This document shows, one piece after another, positions 47,101-54,679 of a stretch of 64,000 nucleotides of DNA. The notes under the pieces were generated by a model that saw nothing but the letters and a program-made list of their open reading frames with translations, made no database searches and was not told where the DNA came from. Within the stretch, counting starts at the first letter, position 1, and every line of letters starts with the position of its first letter. Source of the stretch: Trichobilharzia szidati (taxonomy: Eukaryota > Platyhelminthes > Trematoda > Strigeidida > Schistosomatidae); assembly GCA_944472155.2 (NCBI GenBank), contig OX235279.1:153038199-153102198 (forward strand), in the 5' to 3' direction. Position numbers and translations under genes: made by a program.

Positions 47101-50100
47101 CAAAAAGCTATTAAGTTTGAAACAGTCAAACTGGGACGTAACTGACAGCGAGACAATCAGATCATGAGAATATTTAACAAAGTCGATTTCTTCCGAAAGA
47201 GGTAAGTCATGTAAGAAAAAGGAAAAAAGAAAACGAGAGAGAACTATACCTTGAGGGACTCCAACTTCAACAAGTAAGACAGAGGAAGATCCGCCTTAAT
47301 ATACAGTATACTGCATTCTGTTGGAGACATAAGAATGCAGCTAGTTAACAGCCAAGGACTGGGATTGTGTCAGGGAAAGCCTATTTAACAAAAAGCATCT
47401 GGGTAGTTGTGTAGTCAAGGAAGGTACATCGGAAACTGAAAGAAATATCAGAAAAGGAACCATCTCTAGCCAAATCACAGTACAAAATAATACAATGTTT
47501 ACGAGTTTCGCGTTCAAAGGTAACACTATTGCTGAAGTGATTAAAAGTCATTTTAAATGACTGAATCGGCGCTCAAATTATTCCAGGAAATTCGTAACAT
47601 CTACGGTCTGGAAATTTATAATCTTTATAATCTAAATCTATTACAAGCTCTTTTTATGCAGCTGACATACATTTAGTATTCACCAGCCGAAATATGATTC
47701 GACAGTGCGTCAATGATAAACTTACGCCTCTCTCCACCTCTTTGTGCATATACTCTTTCACATGCCCGCAAGGAACTGATTATATTGCATTTTTTGTGCG
47801 TATTCTCCGGAGACGCATAGCTGAACATTAGCCAGTTTCGTCAATAAAAGATGAGCACGTGATGTTGAAGTTTCCAATTTAGAAACACCTTCTGAATTCA
47901 GGTCATTCAGCCCCACGGGATTTATCCTTGAAAGTTATATACAGGACCAGATCCAACCACTCCAAAAGCTTGCGTTTCCTCCACGTATGCATAGCCAAAG
48001 CTCTAACTATACATGAACAGGAACTTAAATGATGTGTTCAAAAACGTTTCGCTAAACCCCTTTCTTTAACTTAGTAATGTTTTGTTCTGCTTTACCACTT
48101 GAATTAATTCCGTTTCACTTCATCTTCGCCTTCTCTATTGTTGGTATCATCGAACTTATAAGTTTTGACAACGCTTTTCCTACTTTTAAAATCTTAATAC
48201 CAGTCCATCTGTTTAGTAATTCATCTGCTTCATCTCTACTTCCTTAAAATTATCTTTATATTCATCATCATATGTGTATTGACTGGGCAATTTTTAGTAC
48301 CATTTGATGTCTTTTAAAGTAATATAAATACGACTGTACAACTTGAAAATGAAGTCCTTGAAAAGGAATATTTCTTCACTGAGCAGAACAATTTTACTTG
48401 CATATGGATTAGGTTATATGATAACAACTGTGTTTGTATGTATGTTGCAATTTTAGCAATCAGTGAAAATATTGAATTAAAATGATGTTTGTTGAGGTGA
48501 CACACGAACTGTAGAGGTCAGTTGCAGAGTTTTCCTTAATCTTTCAACAAAATCACTACCATATTTGATTCAGATGAGTTTTGATTTCGAAACTTTCTAT
48601 TGTTAGTTGTATTCGCATTATTTGTGGATTAGCTCTGTATTTTTCCACTTATTTCTCATAATAGTTCTCCAGATTACATCACCAGTCGCTATTCCATCAG
48701 GTGTTAGTGAACATTGTCTAGATTAGTTGATACGGTTATTGAGAGTAGTGGTAGCATCAACTCTGCATACAATGAGGGCCACTAAACTGACTTGGTGGTT
48801 GGGCTTGACACTTCTGTTGAGGCAGTCTTAAAAATCTGTTAGCTGAACTGCTGTCGTGTAAAGAAGATTGCAGTTTAATTAGTGGGTCGCCTAATACCAC
48901 TCAAGGAAGTTCACAATTCATGAGATTTGTTTTTATTCATCAACCATTGGTTCTTGTGAGGTACTTTTTCCAAAACTTGAGAATTACCAACTCACAACAG
49001 ACAGCTTTCTGAAATCAGCTTATTTAGCAGTATGTGTCATAGATGTTAAGTCCCTGTATTTCCATCTGTTATGGTGAGTGTATTTGTCGAGATTACACTT
49101 GGGACTTTGTGGAAATCATGGTTGTTTTTTAGCTGTTGTTCATTAGAACCAATTTGTGTAAAAATCACATTTTGGCTTGGTAAAACTGCTGAAAAATAGC
49201 GAAGGCTATCAGTTTTTCTCATTTTATCTGCTGCGATTGACAGTAAACGCCAAATTCCATTGTGGGGGAAATTTATTTTGATAAGGTTTCACAACAATAT
49301 TTACTAATCAGTAAATGGAATATACTCTACTACGGTGCCCAAGTGTTATTCTTATGGCAGAAACCTTAGTTGTTAAATATTCTAACTAATTTACCCGTTT
49401 TTACCTGAGTATTTCAGTTGATCATGTAGGTTAACTAAGAAAATGTTGGTAAGAATATAGCTGTGTAAGTCTTTATGCAATTCTGATGTCTCAGCCATAT
49501 GCCCTATACAGAGTAAAAATTTCAAAACTTTGTGATGCATACGCTTTCTAAACAAAGGTGAAGAACTTTAAGCAGTATCAGGTGTTTGACTCCAGTTAAT
49601 TGAATGGTGTATGGAAAATTTTAGAAGTTGAATGCAAAAACAATATGTCATGTAATTTACAACAATTAATTAGACTATGCAGCTGGTTTGCTTCAGGTAG
49701 TTGCTGCTCACTTTTTGCACTATGACTTATTGTCTGTACTAATTCACTACATTAGTGGTTATATGGTAGGGAAATTGATAAAATATAGACAGATATGTCT
49801 GAATGTTTGCCTGTAGTCTTAAGTGTTGTGTGATTAACGGAAGATGGATCTCTGTAGAAATGGATGTATTGTGGAATAGAAAATTCAGAGATACAGACTG
49901 GTCAATAATGTATTTGGTCGCGTTAAAATCCCGCATTGGTAGAAGTTAGAAATCATGAACTGGCCTATGAATCGAGTCCCAGTGGCTAAATGGTATACAA
50001 GCTATCTTGCCTTGTAACCGGAAGGTCCAGTGGGTGCGTACTACTGATGAACTCCAAATTAGCATGAAACAGCTGTCGAGTACTCCCTGGTTTTCAATGG

Positions 50101-53100
50101 TTCTCTAACTGATATCAATCTGTGGTCAAAATCGATAAACAAATCAACTCTTGAAAACGTATTTTCAATTTACTTCTAAAACACGTGTTGCCTGATAACC
50201 ATCTTCATGTTTATTGATATCATTATTTCCATGTCTTTGTTTTATTTGCAGATTTAGTTTTCCTCTTGCAATGTTTATCCTAATCATACCACGAACATGA
50301 ATATGACTCAGTCCTTGCACTATTATTAATCATATTTTTAATTGTTATCATTGTTCACTTACAGGTTGATATATATGGTGAATGTGGTTCAAAGAAGTGT
50401 CCTAGATTATCTGAAGAGTCATGCTTCAAAATACTTCGTGAAAAGTATAAATTCTATTTGAGTTTTGAAAACAGTTTATGTAAATATTATGTAACAGAAA
50501 AGTTCTACAGAAATGCATTACAGTAAGTGAGTTTTTAAGCTAATTATTCATTAATTATTACTGAAAACTTCTGCTAACTGCACAAAGTTCACCAGTAGTT
50601 GTTTAGTTGCCTTTTTTTTTAAAAAAAAAGATACGAAATCTCACAAATCTCAAAGATAAAACATTGTTTAATTCTTAGTGTAAGTGTAGAATTGGGGCAA
50701 TGTAGTAAAATACATTACTTAGGCTTATGCGATATGACTAACACACAGTGTTGATAACTAAATAACATTTCAAGTACAGTGTACTGCTACTCATAATCAT
50801 ATCAGTGTATTCATACTGCTTCATTACTTGGTTTATCTACTTTCATCTCCTCTCTGTTTTTTTATTGCAACTTTCTATATATTTTGGATGGGTGGTTGCA
50901 CCATTTTGGTTGCACGTGTTTGTTGTTGATTCTATGAACAAGGACTGTCTAATTATTCTTGGCAAAGTATGAATACATTGATATGCTCATGAGTAGCAAT
51001 AAACTATGCTTGAAACGTCATCCAGTTATCACTGCTGCATAAATGTGTCATTATAAAATAAACTTATATATTATAGAACTGTTTCATTCTCTTAACCTTT
51101 AAAAAAACGTTTCAGTGAATTGCTATGAGGAAGTGTATGTGTTGAAGCCTACCTTTGCTTTAGATGCAGTATATATTTATGCTTTATATGAATGCTAGCT
51201 GCGAAAAGGTCATCATTTTATACTCTGAATAGGGATCATTACTGTCCGTTCATTAGTTTGTAACCTCGAAATTATCAGTTTAATTTCTTTTTGTCTGTCT
51301 TGGGCTTTCTGCTGATGCAATAGCAGCCACCAGGATAATCACATCTGAACATTTGTCATTTTTCTGTAGAACTGGCAGTTTTCACTAGAATTCACACTAC
51401 ACTTCGTCAAACAAAGGTGACAAAGTGACGTCGTCTAATGTTATAATACATTTTAGATCTAAAAGCTCCATTTAGTTCAAGCGTACATATGAGATTGTAA
51501 ACTGGAGTCTACGCAAGCAGTATCATTTTTAATCTACAACTTAATGCTGTACATTTACCCATAAAGCCTGGAAACTAGCCAATGGATCCTGGATGACTTT
51601 AATTGAGAGTGGATTAATCGAATGATCACACGTGCACTCCTTATACGTGTTATATAAACAGACAACACATGCTCAAAAAATGACTGCTAGTATGTCTGTT
51701 ATTATAGGTATTAGGATTTGTGTTTTGTCTGTTTGAAGAACCGTATTTCTACTACGACAACAGAAATAGTTAAGATATACAGATTTATTGTAGCCTCTCT
51801 TCTCCACAGTATGAATACCGCATAGCTGGCTTACTGAACTGTGCATGGAAGATACTTTATTGCCATCTGATTTCTTTAGCTTCTCCAGGAAATCTCTACC
51901 AACTCATAACTAACTTACACCGTGACGATTAATACTATTAATTTTACCTCCATCCAAAATATCTTCACTATGTTTCAAAGCTTGCAAGTACAGTCGTTCT
52001 AGCTATGTCAGTATAGCAGCTTTTCATCAAGTTGAAAAGTACCATGTGTTTTTGTAAACAGCAGTTTGAGCTGCAAACGCTAGAATGACGTACTGTTTGT
52101 GCCTAAATTTTCTTACTTGTTCCTAATTAATCAGCTTCATTCCAAGCTAGTCGTTTTCATCAAAAGATTCTAATTGAACATGCGTAATTTCTTCACACTT
52201 GTTTCAGTAATCATACCTAACAGGCCGTATTCAGACTGCATAAGCATACCGCTAAAATAACTCAAAGGAGTGAAAAAGTCAGCACATCCAACCAAAAATA
52301 GAAGCAGATGTGGACTAATCGTGGAACAATAAAATTATCAGTAGCAGATGTAAATCTTATGGTGAATATCTTCAAAGTTCTGCCTGAGATTCTTAGGGGA
52401 TTCTGTATTTTGCCAGAGCTACTGTCTAACGATAACTTCTGTATGTACACCATGGACTCCTTGGTAGATCAAACACCGTGTCTGGGACAAGTTCGAAATA
52501 TGTTTAAACGGAGTACTGTTGGATGGCATTTCTTTGCTGTTATTCTAGTGGATAGCTTTACTTGGTTTAGATTTATTTATTAAGGAAATCCAGTACATGG
52601 AGTTTTTGAAAAGCCACCTCTCTACTTAGTCTGTTATGTAGCATGTGAATCTTGACACTGAGTCCTTATTAGTATAGTATGGTTATACGGCACTCGATTC
52701 ACATCCACACATTAGTATTAGGATCTCTGGTTGGTGTAATCCACAAGAGACACTTAATCAAAGCATGACCAGCTTCTCACTCTGGTCAAAGCATCTTTTG
52801 TTGCAAAAGCTAAAGGATATGTGAAAACTGTCTGATTTTCCAACAGTTGTAAAGACAAATATTTTGGAGCTGCTACTCCAACTTTCATTAAATTTGTCAT
52901 TCTGACAGTATCCTTCAGCACGGAGTAAGCTTACTTTCGCTATATTTCATAAGCATTGGAAACCGGATATAACTGAATGCTATCATTTCATTTGAACAGA
53001 GATAGTAACCTTGCCTTTCTGGAATATTTTAGAGTTTTCCATGCAACTTTATAAGCTATGAATATAACATTCAACAGTAAATAAGATATCGTAGTGGTAA

Positions 53101-54679
53101 CCTTCAAGTGTAGTGAAATTTAATTGAATCAAACTGTCCTAATCCATTCAAATGAACTGTCGTCAAGATTTGACAGAATAGTTCTAAAATATTTGGGCGC
53201 CGAGTGAGAATGAGATATTTGTAAAAATTATATTTGTAAAATCTCAGAGATATTGAAATGAGTAATTCCAACGTTTCGTTCGGCAGCTCAATATTCAGAA
53301 AGAAGACAATGCAATAAGTTCGACAGGGCGCTTAAACTAAACTCTAATCCTAAACACCATAATTTTGAAAATACGTCTGATCATAAAATTCTAGATACTA
53401 GCAGTTTGAAGAGACATGTAGGCGAGATGTTAGCTGATGCATAGGAAATCCTGATTAATAAATAATAATGGATATGTATGACTAATTAATAATACTTGGT
53501 CAAATTCCTGACTGTCTATATCTTCCTATGGAGACGTTAAGAAATGTTTTACAACTGTTTACACACACACGCATGCACACTCTGTTTAAAGTGTTTAACA
53601 AAGGTAGACCAATATTTGTATGTCCGAGGTCAAATTTTGAACACAGCTCATACAATTTTGTTTATTATATTTGTTAATACTTGTTTTATGAATCATAATT
53701 GGACAAAGTTTTTAAAAACAAAAGATGTGCCTTTTATATATAAAAAACCTCTGTTATGTTAATTTTGATTAATTTGCCTGAAGAAGTTCGGACCAGATTG
53801 CCGAACGAAACGTTGGAATTACTGTCCTAATTCAGTTGTTATATTTCACTGTAAACGTCATAAAAAATACGATCTTCGATCAACTAGTTCTCTACAAAGT
53901 AATACAACGTAATGCTAATGAAGTTCTAATCTTTTAAAATAAAATGAAGGAGCAGTAGAATCAAAACAATTGAATCGACTTACTTTTTGTCGATTTTAGC
54001 ACTGGTTATTAGTCGTATCTTCTTGTGTGGTGGTATGATACAGACAGTGGGTTCCAAAGGAATATTGTTCTCACAGGGAGAATCACTGTTTGTGTTAGTG
54101 TTAGAGTCTGAATACTATCACCACAGTGCACTAGCAACAGAATACTATATATATTTGAACATTCTATTTCATGTCGCTTAATGTAAACCAAAATCACAAG
54201 CTCAGTGATTAGTTAAAGAACATAAAAGAATATATATATATATATATGGGTGTGTGGAGTTTAGCGAATTGTGTTCTTACATGCTGTTTTTGATATTCAC
54301 AACAAATTTTATTTATATAATTTGTAATCTTATCTATCACAGAAATGATATAATTCCTATTGTGATGGGAGCTTCGATTGAAGAATATCAAGCACTAGCA
54401 CCTCCACATTCTTTCATTCACGTGGATCAATTTGAATCACCAAAAGAACTTGCAGAATACTTAAGGTATCTAGATAGGAACAATACTGCATACAATGAAT
54501 ACTTTGCTTGGCGTGGTCATGGAGAAGTCTCAAATTGGCATGGAGAACCTCAGTGTGAAATATGCCTATTAGCACATACAATTCAACATGTAAAGCCGCA
54601 CTGGGTTTCAGATGTATCCGTTTGGTGGAATGATGCGTGTAAAAATCGAAATCTTCGTTGGAAACCGTCTATTCTGTGA
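31095..54679 (+). CDS. Alpha-1,3-fucosyltransferase (GT10), six exons
   Basis: Type II Golgi enzyme that transfers fucose from GDP-fucose in alpha-1,3 linkage to GlcNAc on glycans. In schistosomes this gives Lewis-X and fucosylated LacdiNAc epitopes. Exons: 31095-31267, 31308-31413, 39967-40203, 43404-43622, 50365-50522, 54343-54679. All introns are GT-AG with matching phases (2,0,0,0,2), giving about 409 residues, the usual family length. Residues 1-9 form a short basic cytoplasmic tail and 10-30 a membrane anchor (RIAVLIISAFALLLVWNILT), followed by a stem. The catalytic domain has NILVYGVHFPS (96-106), HESP (157-160), FTISYRLDSSVLSPYG, and the donor-binding signature FENSLCKYYVTEKF (279-292) with IIPIVMGA (300-307). 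Sequons lie at N89, N174 and N344, and a CEIC pair sits near the C-terminus. No frame break was seen. No symbol is given because schistosomes have several paralogues. Confidence 0.93.
31308..31413 (+). CDS. Fucosyltransferase exon 2: stem region
   Basis: Encodes DIPANQDNIKEKIAYQRGAL and onwards to FNTTVK. It ends at the donor GTATGT (31414), codon-complete. The frame continues open to 31479, which hides the exon end. Intron 2 (31414-39966) is 8.6 kb. Confidence 0.85.
32680..33370 (-). mobile_element. CR1-like RT remnant in intron 2
   Basis: On the - strand from 33320: ATLA/CLTNLLSE-type text, VGVIFVNISKASHKVS, WI.DFLRHRLSI, GIPGPPLFLL, then WRKHWTLEIIPRKCVVMHV near 32880. These follow the order of RT motifs 3-7 in CR1-like elements, spread over frames with stops. 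Old and inactive. Confidence 0.65.
33450..33515 (+). mobile_element. RTE-type 3' tail in intron 2
   Basis: TGTTCCACTCGGAACCCAAG at 33471-33490, followed by an AATAATAAT tail. This is the same 3' end as at 3575-3600 (reverse) and 5965 (reverse). Only the tail is present. Confidence 0.6.
33770..33848 (-). other. tRNA-like sequence, probably a SINE or pseudo-tRNA
   Basis: On the - strand GGTGCATCGATCGTACAGC, TTAGGACTC, then a T arm CGGGG-TTCGATC-CTCTG with a B box GGTTCGATCC and GACGCAC at the end. The 5' GTGCATC can pair with GACGCAC with one mismatch, but two extra bases lie between T arm and acceptor stem and I cannot place an anticodon arm. Not called as a tRNA gene. Confidence 0.45.
35819..35838. 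repeat. Perfect 20-bp palindrome at the junction of two opposed PLE copies
   Basis: AATTGTACGGCCGTACAATT reads the same on both strands and lies exactly where the - strand RT sequence (LYTSISPK) changes to + strand GIY-YIG sequence (YGRTIRR). This suggests joining at short inverted homology. Confidence 0.9.
35821..36410 (+). mobile_element. Nested Penelope-like element 3' fragment
   Basis: Encodes YGRTIRRVSRRISEHHPAWL, SKGQTKSIRSAILAHLVD, HKIDVNQAFRVICRIP and LLNTAEAVAIHINRPNLC, a GIY-YIG C-terminal domain of the family also present at 10893-11114. The 3' tail has a hammerhead-like motif at 36340-36381. Its left edge sits in a perfect 20-base palindrome. Confidence 0.88.
36340..36381 (+). 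ncRNA. Hammerhead-like motif in PLE 3' tail (covarying stem I type)
   Basis: GAGC (36340-36343), CTAGAAGA (core with one extra A), GAAA at 36362-36365, a perfect stem III AAGAA-TA-TTCTT, T, GCTC (36378-36381). Homologous to 11365-11405 and 41413-41453. Confidence 0.5.
36940..37620 (+). mobile_element. Truncated Penelope-like copy, inverted partner of the element to its left
   Basis: Nearly identical, reversed, to 34470-35140: KFILPYMKNISEITT, IYKISCMNCNRHYIDQSGRP, SAREFLEAWYSNEYA and the GRRNYITHGKFKSVHFM segment. It starts inside the linker, so it is 5'-truncated, and lies head-to-head with the longer copy. Confidence 0.88.
37625..38100 (+). mobile_element. Another Penelope-like element 3' fragment (third family)
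   Basis: FKVIYRIATDPSFSLRACLL and HIAEAIGIHLGSEV (37705-37810) match the GIY-YIG C-terminal domain of PLEs but differ from the neighbouring copies. A 3' UTR follows to about 38100. Confidence 0.75.
38135..38212. repeat. (TA)n microsatellite
   Basis: Long TA run with GTGTGTACATATA interruptions. No other content. Confidence 0.9.
38215..39330 (+). mobile_element. CR1/jockey-like non-LTR element fragment in intron 2
   Basis: The endonuclease C-terminal part (VTGDFNPCNHSFLTSLG, TFDLVFTNDFGIYETRKRA, 38310-38460) is followed by a linker (NTKWELFVEQVLDERITNA, 38580-38640; LSRQTSSNMWKLFKEITG, 38850-38905). The RT start is FKCLKSLKPTQSHDPNGVPG (39049-39105), then FNESFSSNTVP and KDIKIVLVPKSSSEP over other frames. 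It breaks off before the catalytic motif. Dead. Confidence 0.82.
39331..39966. other. Intron 2 sequence without recognisable feature
   Basis: AT-rich, ATT repeats at 39725-39745, and the T-rich tract and acceptor of exon 3 at the right end. Confidence 0.5.
39967..40203 (+). CDS. Fucosyltransferase exon 3: N-terminal GT10 domain
   Basis: The acceptor AAATATAG at 39966 is preceded by a T-rich tract and the donor GTGAGT is at 40204. It encodes 79 residues from EKNILVYGVHFPS through CHASKCKVTTDRTKWREADV and NQLWFTLVHESP to DDLGDR. The HESP motif is the conserved acceptor-side block of GT10 enzymes. Confidence 0.92.
40947..41324 (+). mobile_element. 378-bp unit: fold-back module plus Sm-alpha-like SINE, with 14-bp target duplication
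   Basis: Flanked by ATATTTGTCACATT (40933-40946) and ATATTTATCACATT (41325-41338), a target duplication with one mismatch. The empty site is preserved in the related PLE at 59.9 kb. The left module (to 41116) is a fold-back with arms of about 57 nt containing GATTGATTGGACCGAAGTG. The right module (41140-41322) is a tRNA-derived SINE with A box TGGTCTAGTGG (41159-41169) and B box GGGTTCGAGCC (41203-41213), then a hammerhead-like tail. The duplication length fits L1/RTE-type retroposition of the whole unit. Confidence 0.85.
41246..41304 (+). ncRNA. Sm-alpha-type hammerhead motif, core-mutated
   Basis: CAGGTGCATCCAG, ATGACGAG, stem II GTCTG-AAATA-GGAC, GAAA, TGCGCACC, CTGGATTCC. Stem I CATCCAG/CTGGATT is kept. 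C3 of the core is A and the base before the cleavage site is C instead of U, so self-cleavage is unlikely. Confidence 0.7.
41413..41453 (+). ncRNA. Hammerhead-like motif in PLE 3' tail, core intact
   Basis: AAGC (41413-41416), CTGAAGA (41417-41423), a short weak stem II (AG/TT), GAAA (41434-41437), stem III AACA-ATAC-TGTT, C (41449), GCTT (41450-41453). All invariant core bases of a hammerhead are present. Only stem II is minimal. Confidence 0.55.
41540..42870 (+). mobile_element. Degenerate RTE/R2-like RT in intron 3
   Basis: IIPVYKKGDNSSCDNHSIIS (41555-41615) is the RT block 'PIYKKGDRSSCDNYRGIS'. A second frame 41786-42430 contains LLNFIIDVLL, LEYTHDIAHLGDNTDKM (the 'LEYADDIALL' catalytic block with the second and third residues lost), DHFTYLVSCISP and GYVYHAAG. 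The C-terminal block RLRWLRHMLRKPNSHR (42590) and MKYLVVHMGHAGR follow. Catalytic aspartates are changed and frames are broken, so it is long dead. It lies just upstream of exon 4. Confidence 0.75.
43404..43622 (+). CDS. Fucosyltransferase exon 4: central GT10 domain
   Basis: Acceptor ATTATGCAG ends at 43403, donor GTGAGT at 43624-43629 region (GAA|GTGAGT, exon end 43622). The 73 residues include VNFTISYRLDSSVLSPYG, the family's 'FNWTMSYRxDSDxxxPYG' block, and KLVAWFVSNC. In-phase on both sides. Confidence 0.93.
44085..44312 (+). repeat. Direct repeat copy 1 in intron 4
   Basis: From TTATTTGGTTTAGATTTATT to CATGACCAGCTTCTCA it is about 85-90% like 52553-52785. Both copies are followed by Penelope-like fragments, so it is probably part of an uncharacterised element. 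No coding motif. Confidence 0.8.
44315..45340 (+). mobile_element. Penelope-like element GIY-YIG end in intron 4
   Basis: YIYKFTCSCGDTYMGRNRRM and HRKDHVPKWL (44550-44645) are the GIY-YIG start. After frameshifts LLKVMEALWINHIQPKLC (44785-44835) gives the end. A further segment at 45008-45382 (QLIKSKSHDKK, RRNSIIHGEFKSVHFMPK) matches the downstream part of the element at 34.5 kb. Broken frames. Confidence 0.75.
45480..46200 (+). mobile_element. Penelope-like RT fragment in intron 4
   Basis: SPLFTSVPLVERLLSM (45543-45590) then, past frame breaks, MKSPLGALLADVFITSLD (45724-45777), the catalytic VYRRYMDDTIIICDD (45811-45855), and AVLYFLGVTLDTREDGTC. The YMDD box and GSP-like motif KSP identify the PLE RT. 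It lacks the nuclease part. Confidence 0.82.
46640..47540 (-). mobile_element. Decayed non-LTR RT remnant in intron 4
   Basis: On the - strand GVPQGIVLSRFLFSFFLHDL (about 47265-47205) is RT motif 'GVPQGSVLGPLLFxxxINDL', followed by VKYSHDLIVSL, the catalytic box with lost aspartate (YADD to YSHD). Other blocks are too decayed to place. CR1-like by motif order. Confidence 0.6.
47850..48400 (+). mobile_element. Penelope-like GIY-YIG tail remnant in intron 4
   Basis: SLKVIYRTRSNHSKSLRFLH and AKALTIHEQELK.CVQKRF (47925-48050) follow the pattern of the PLE C-terminus (FKVIYRI, IAEAxxIH, LCVQKK). The tail near 48330-48360 has GAAAAGGAATATTTCTTC, like stem III of the PLE hammerhead motif. Confidence 0.65.
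48401..49976. other. Intron 4 sequence without recognisable feature
   Basis: AT-rich, short ORFs only, no motif seen. Confidence 0.45.
49977..50140 (+). mobile_element. tRNA-derived SINE (family 2) in intron 4
   Basis: GGCTAAATGGTATACAAGC (A box), GCCTTGTAACCGGAAGGTCC and a B box mostly deleted. It continues with GTGGGTGCGTACT and the tail GGTTTTCAATGGTTCTCTAA shared with 1835-1855. It sits about 230 bp before exon 5. Confidence 0.75.
50038..50083 (+). ncRNA. Hammerhead-like motif, SINE family 2, core intact
   Basis: GTACT (50038-50042), CTGATGA (50044-50050), stem II region of 15 nt with few pairs, GAAA (50066-50069), stem III ACAG/CTGT self-complementary, C (50077), GAGTAC. Core bases are all present. 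The weak point is stem II, which is strong in the copies at 1.7 kb. Confidence 0.6.
50365..50522 (+). CDS. Fucosyltransferase exon 5: donor-binding signature
   Basis: Acceptor TTCACTTACAG, donor GTAAGT at 50523. It encodes VDIYGECGSKKCP and FYLSFENSLCKYYVTEK, the most conserved GT10 stretch. Ends two bases into a Gln codon completed by exon 6. Too short for simple ORF calling but unmistakable. Confidence 0.93.
50988..51070 (+). repeat. Half copy of the 25.9-kb fold-back repeat
   Basis: CTATGCTTGAAACGTCATCC and TCACTGCTGCATAAATGTGTCATTAT correspond to one arm of the fold-back at 26060-26120. Upstream CTCATGAG plus AGCA/TGCT gives a weak hammerhead-like shape. Confidence 0.6.
51071..52552. other. 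Intron 5 sequence without recognisable feature
   Basis: AT-rich; the open frame at 52308-52583 runs into the direct repeat and shows no family motif. Confidence 0.45.
52553..52930 (+). repeat. Direct repeat copy 2 in intron 5, with adjoining PLE-associated segment
   Basis: 52553-52785 matches 44085-44312. 52835-52930 (TTTTCCAACAGTTGTAAAGA...TCATTCTGACAGTA) matches 45383-45470. The same two blocks occur in the same order in intron 4, but about 1.1 kb apart there and almost adjacent here. Confidence 0.8.
53140..53825. mobile_element. Penelope-like terminal sequences in opposite orientation, intron 5
   Basis: 53145-53287 repeats (same orientation) the 8700-8835 segment and ends within a half hammerhead motif. 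53768-53822 carries the complete motif on the + strand. Between them is decayed sequence (53290-53760) without a clear protein. Confidence 0.7.
53768..53822 (+). ncRNA. Hammerhead-ribozyme-like motif, PLE type, core and stem II intact
   Basis: CTGAAGA (53778-53784), stem II GTTCGG (53786-53791) with CCGAAC (53801-53806) six perfect pairs, GAAA (53807-53810), CGT, T (53814, predicted cleavage), GGAATTA pairing with TAATT.TGC upstream with one bulge. Stem III is only the self-complementary AACGTT. The best-preserved copy of its type in the window. Confidence 0.7.
54343..54679 (+). CDS. Fucosyltransferase exon 6: C-terminal domain and stop
   Basis: Acceptor CTATCACAG at 54342. It encodes NDIIPIVMGASIEEYQAL, SFIHVDQFESPKELAEYL, YNEYFAWR and a cysteine-containing tail (CEIC, DACKNRN), stop TGA at 54677-54679. 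A possible polyadenylation signal AATAAA lies at about 54853. Confidence 0.93.
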
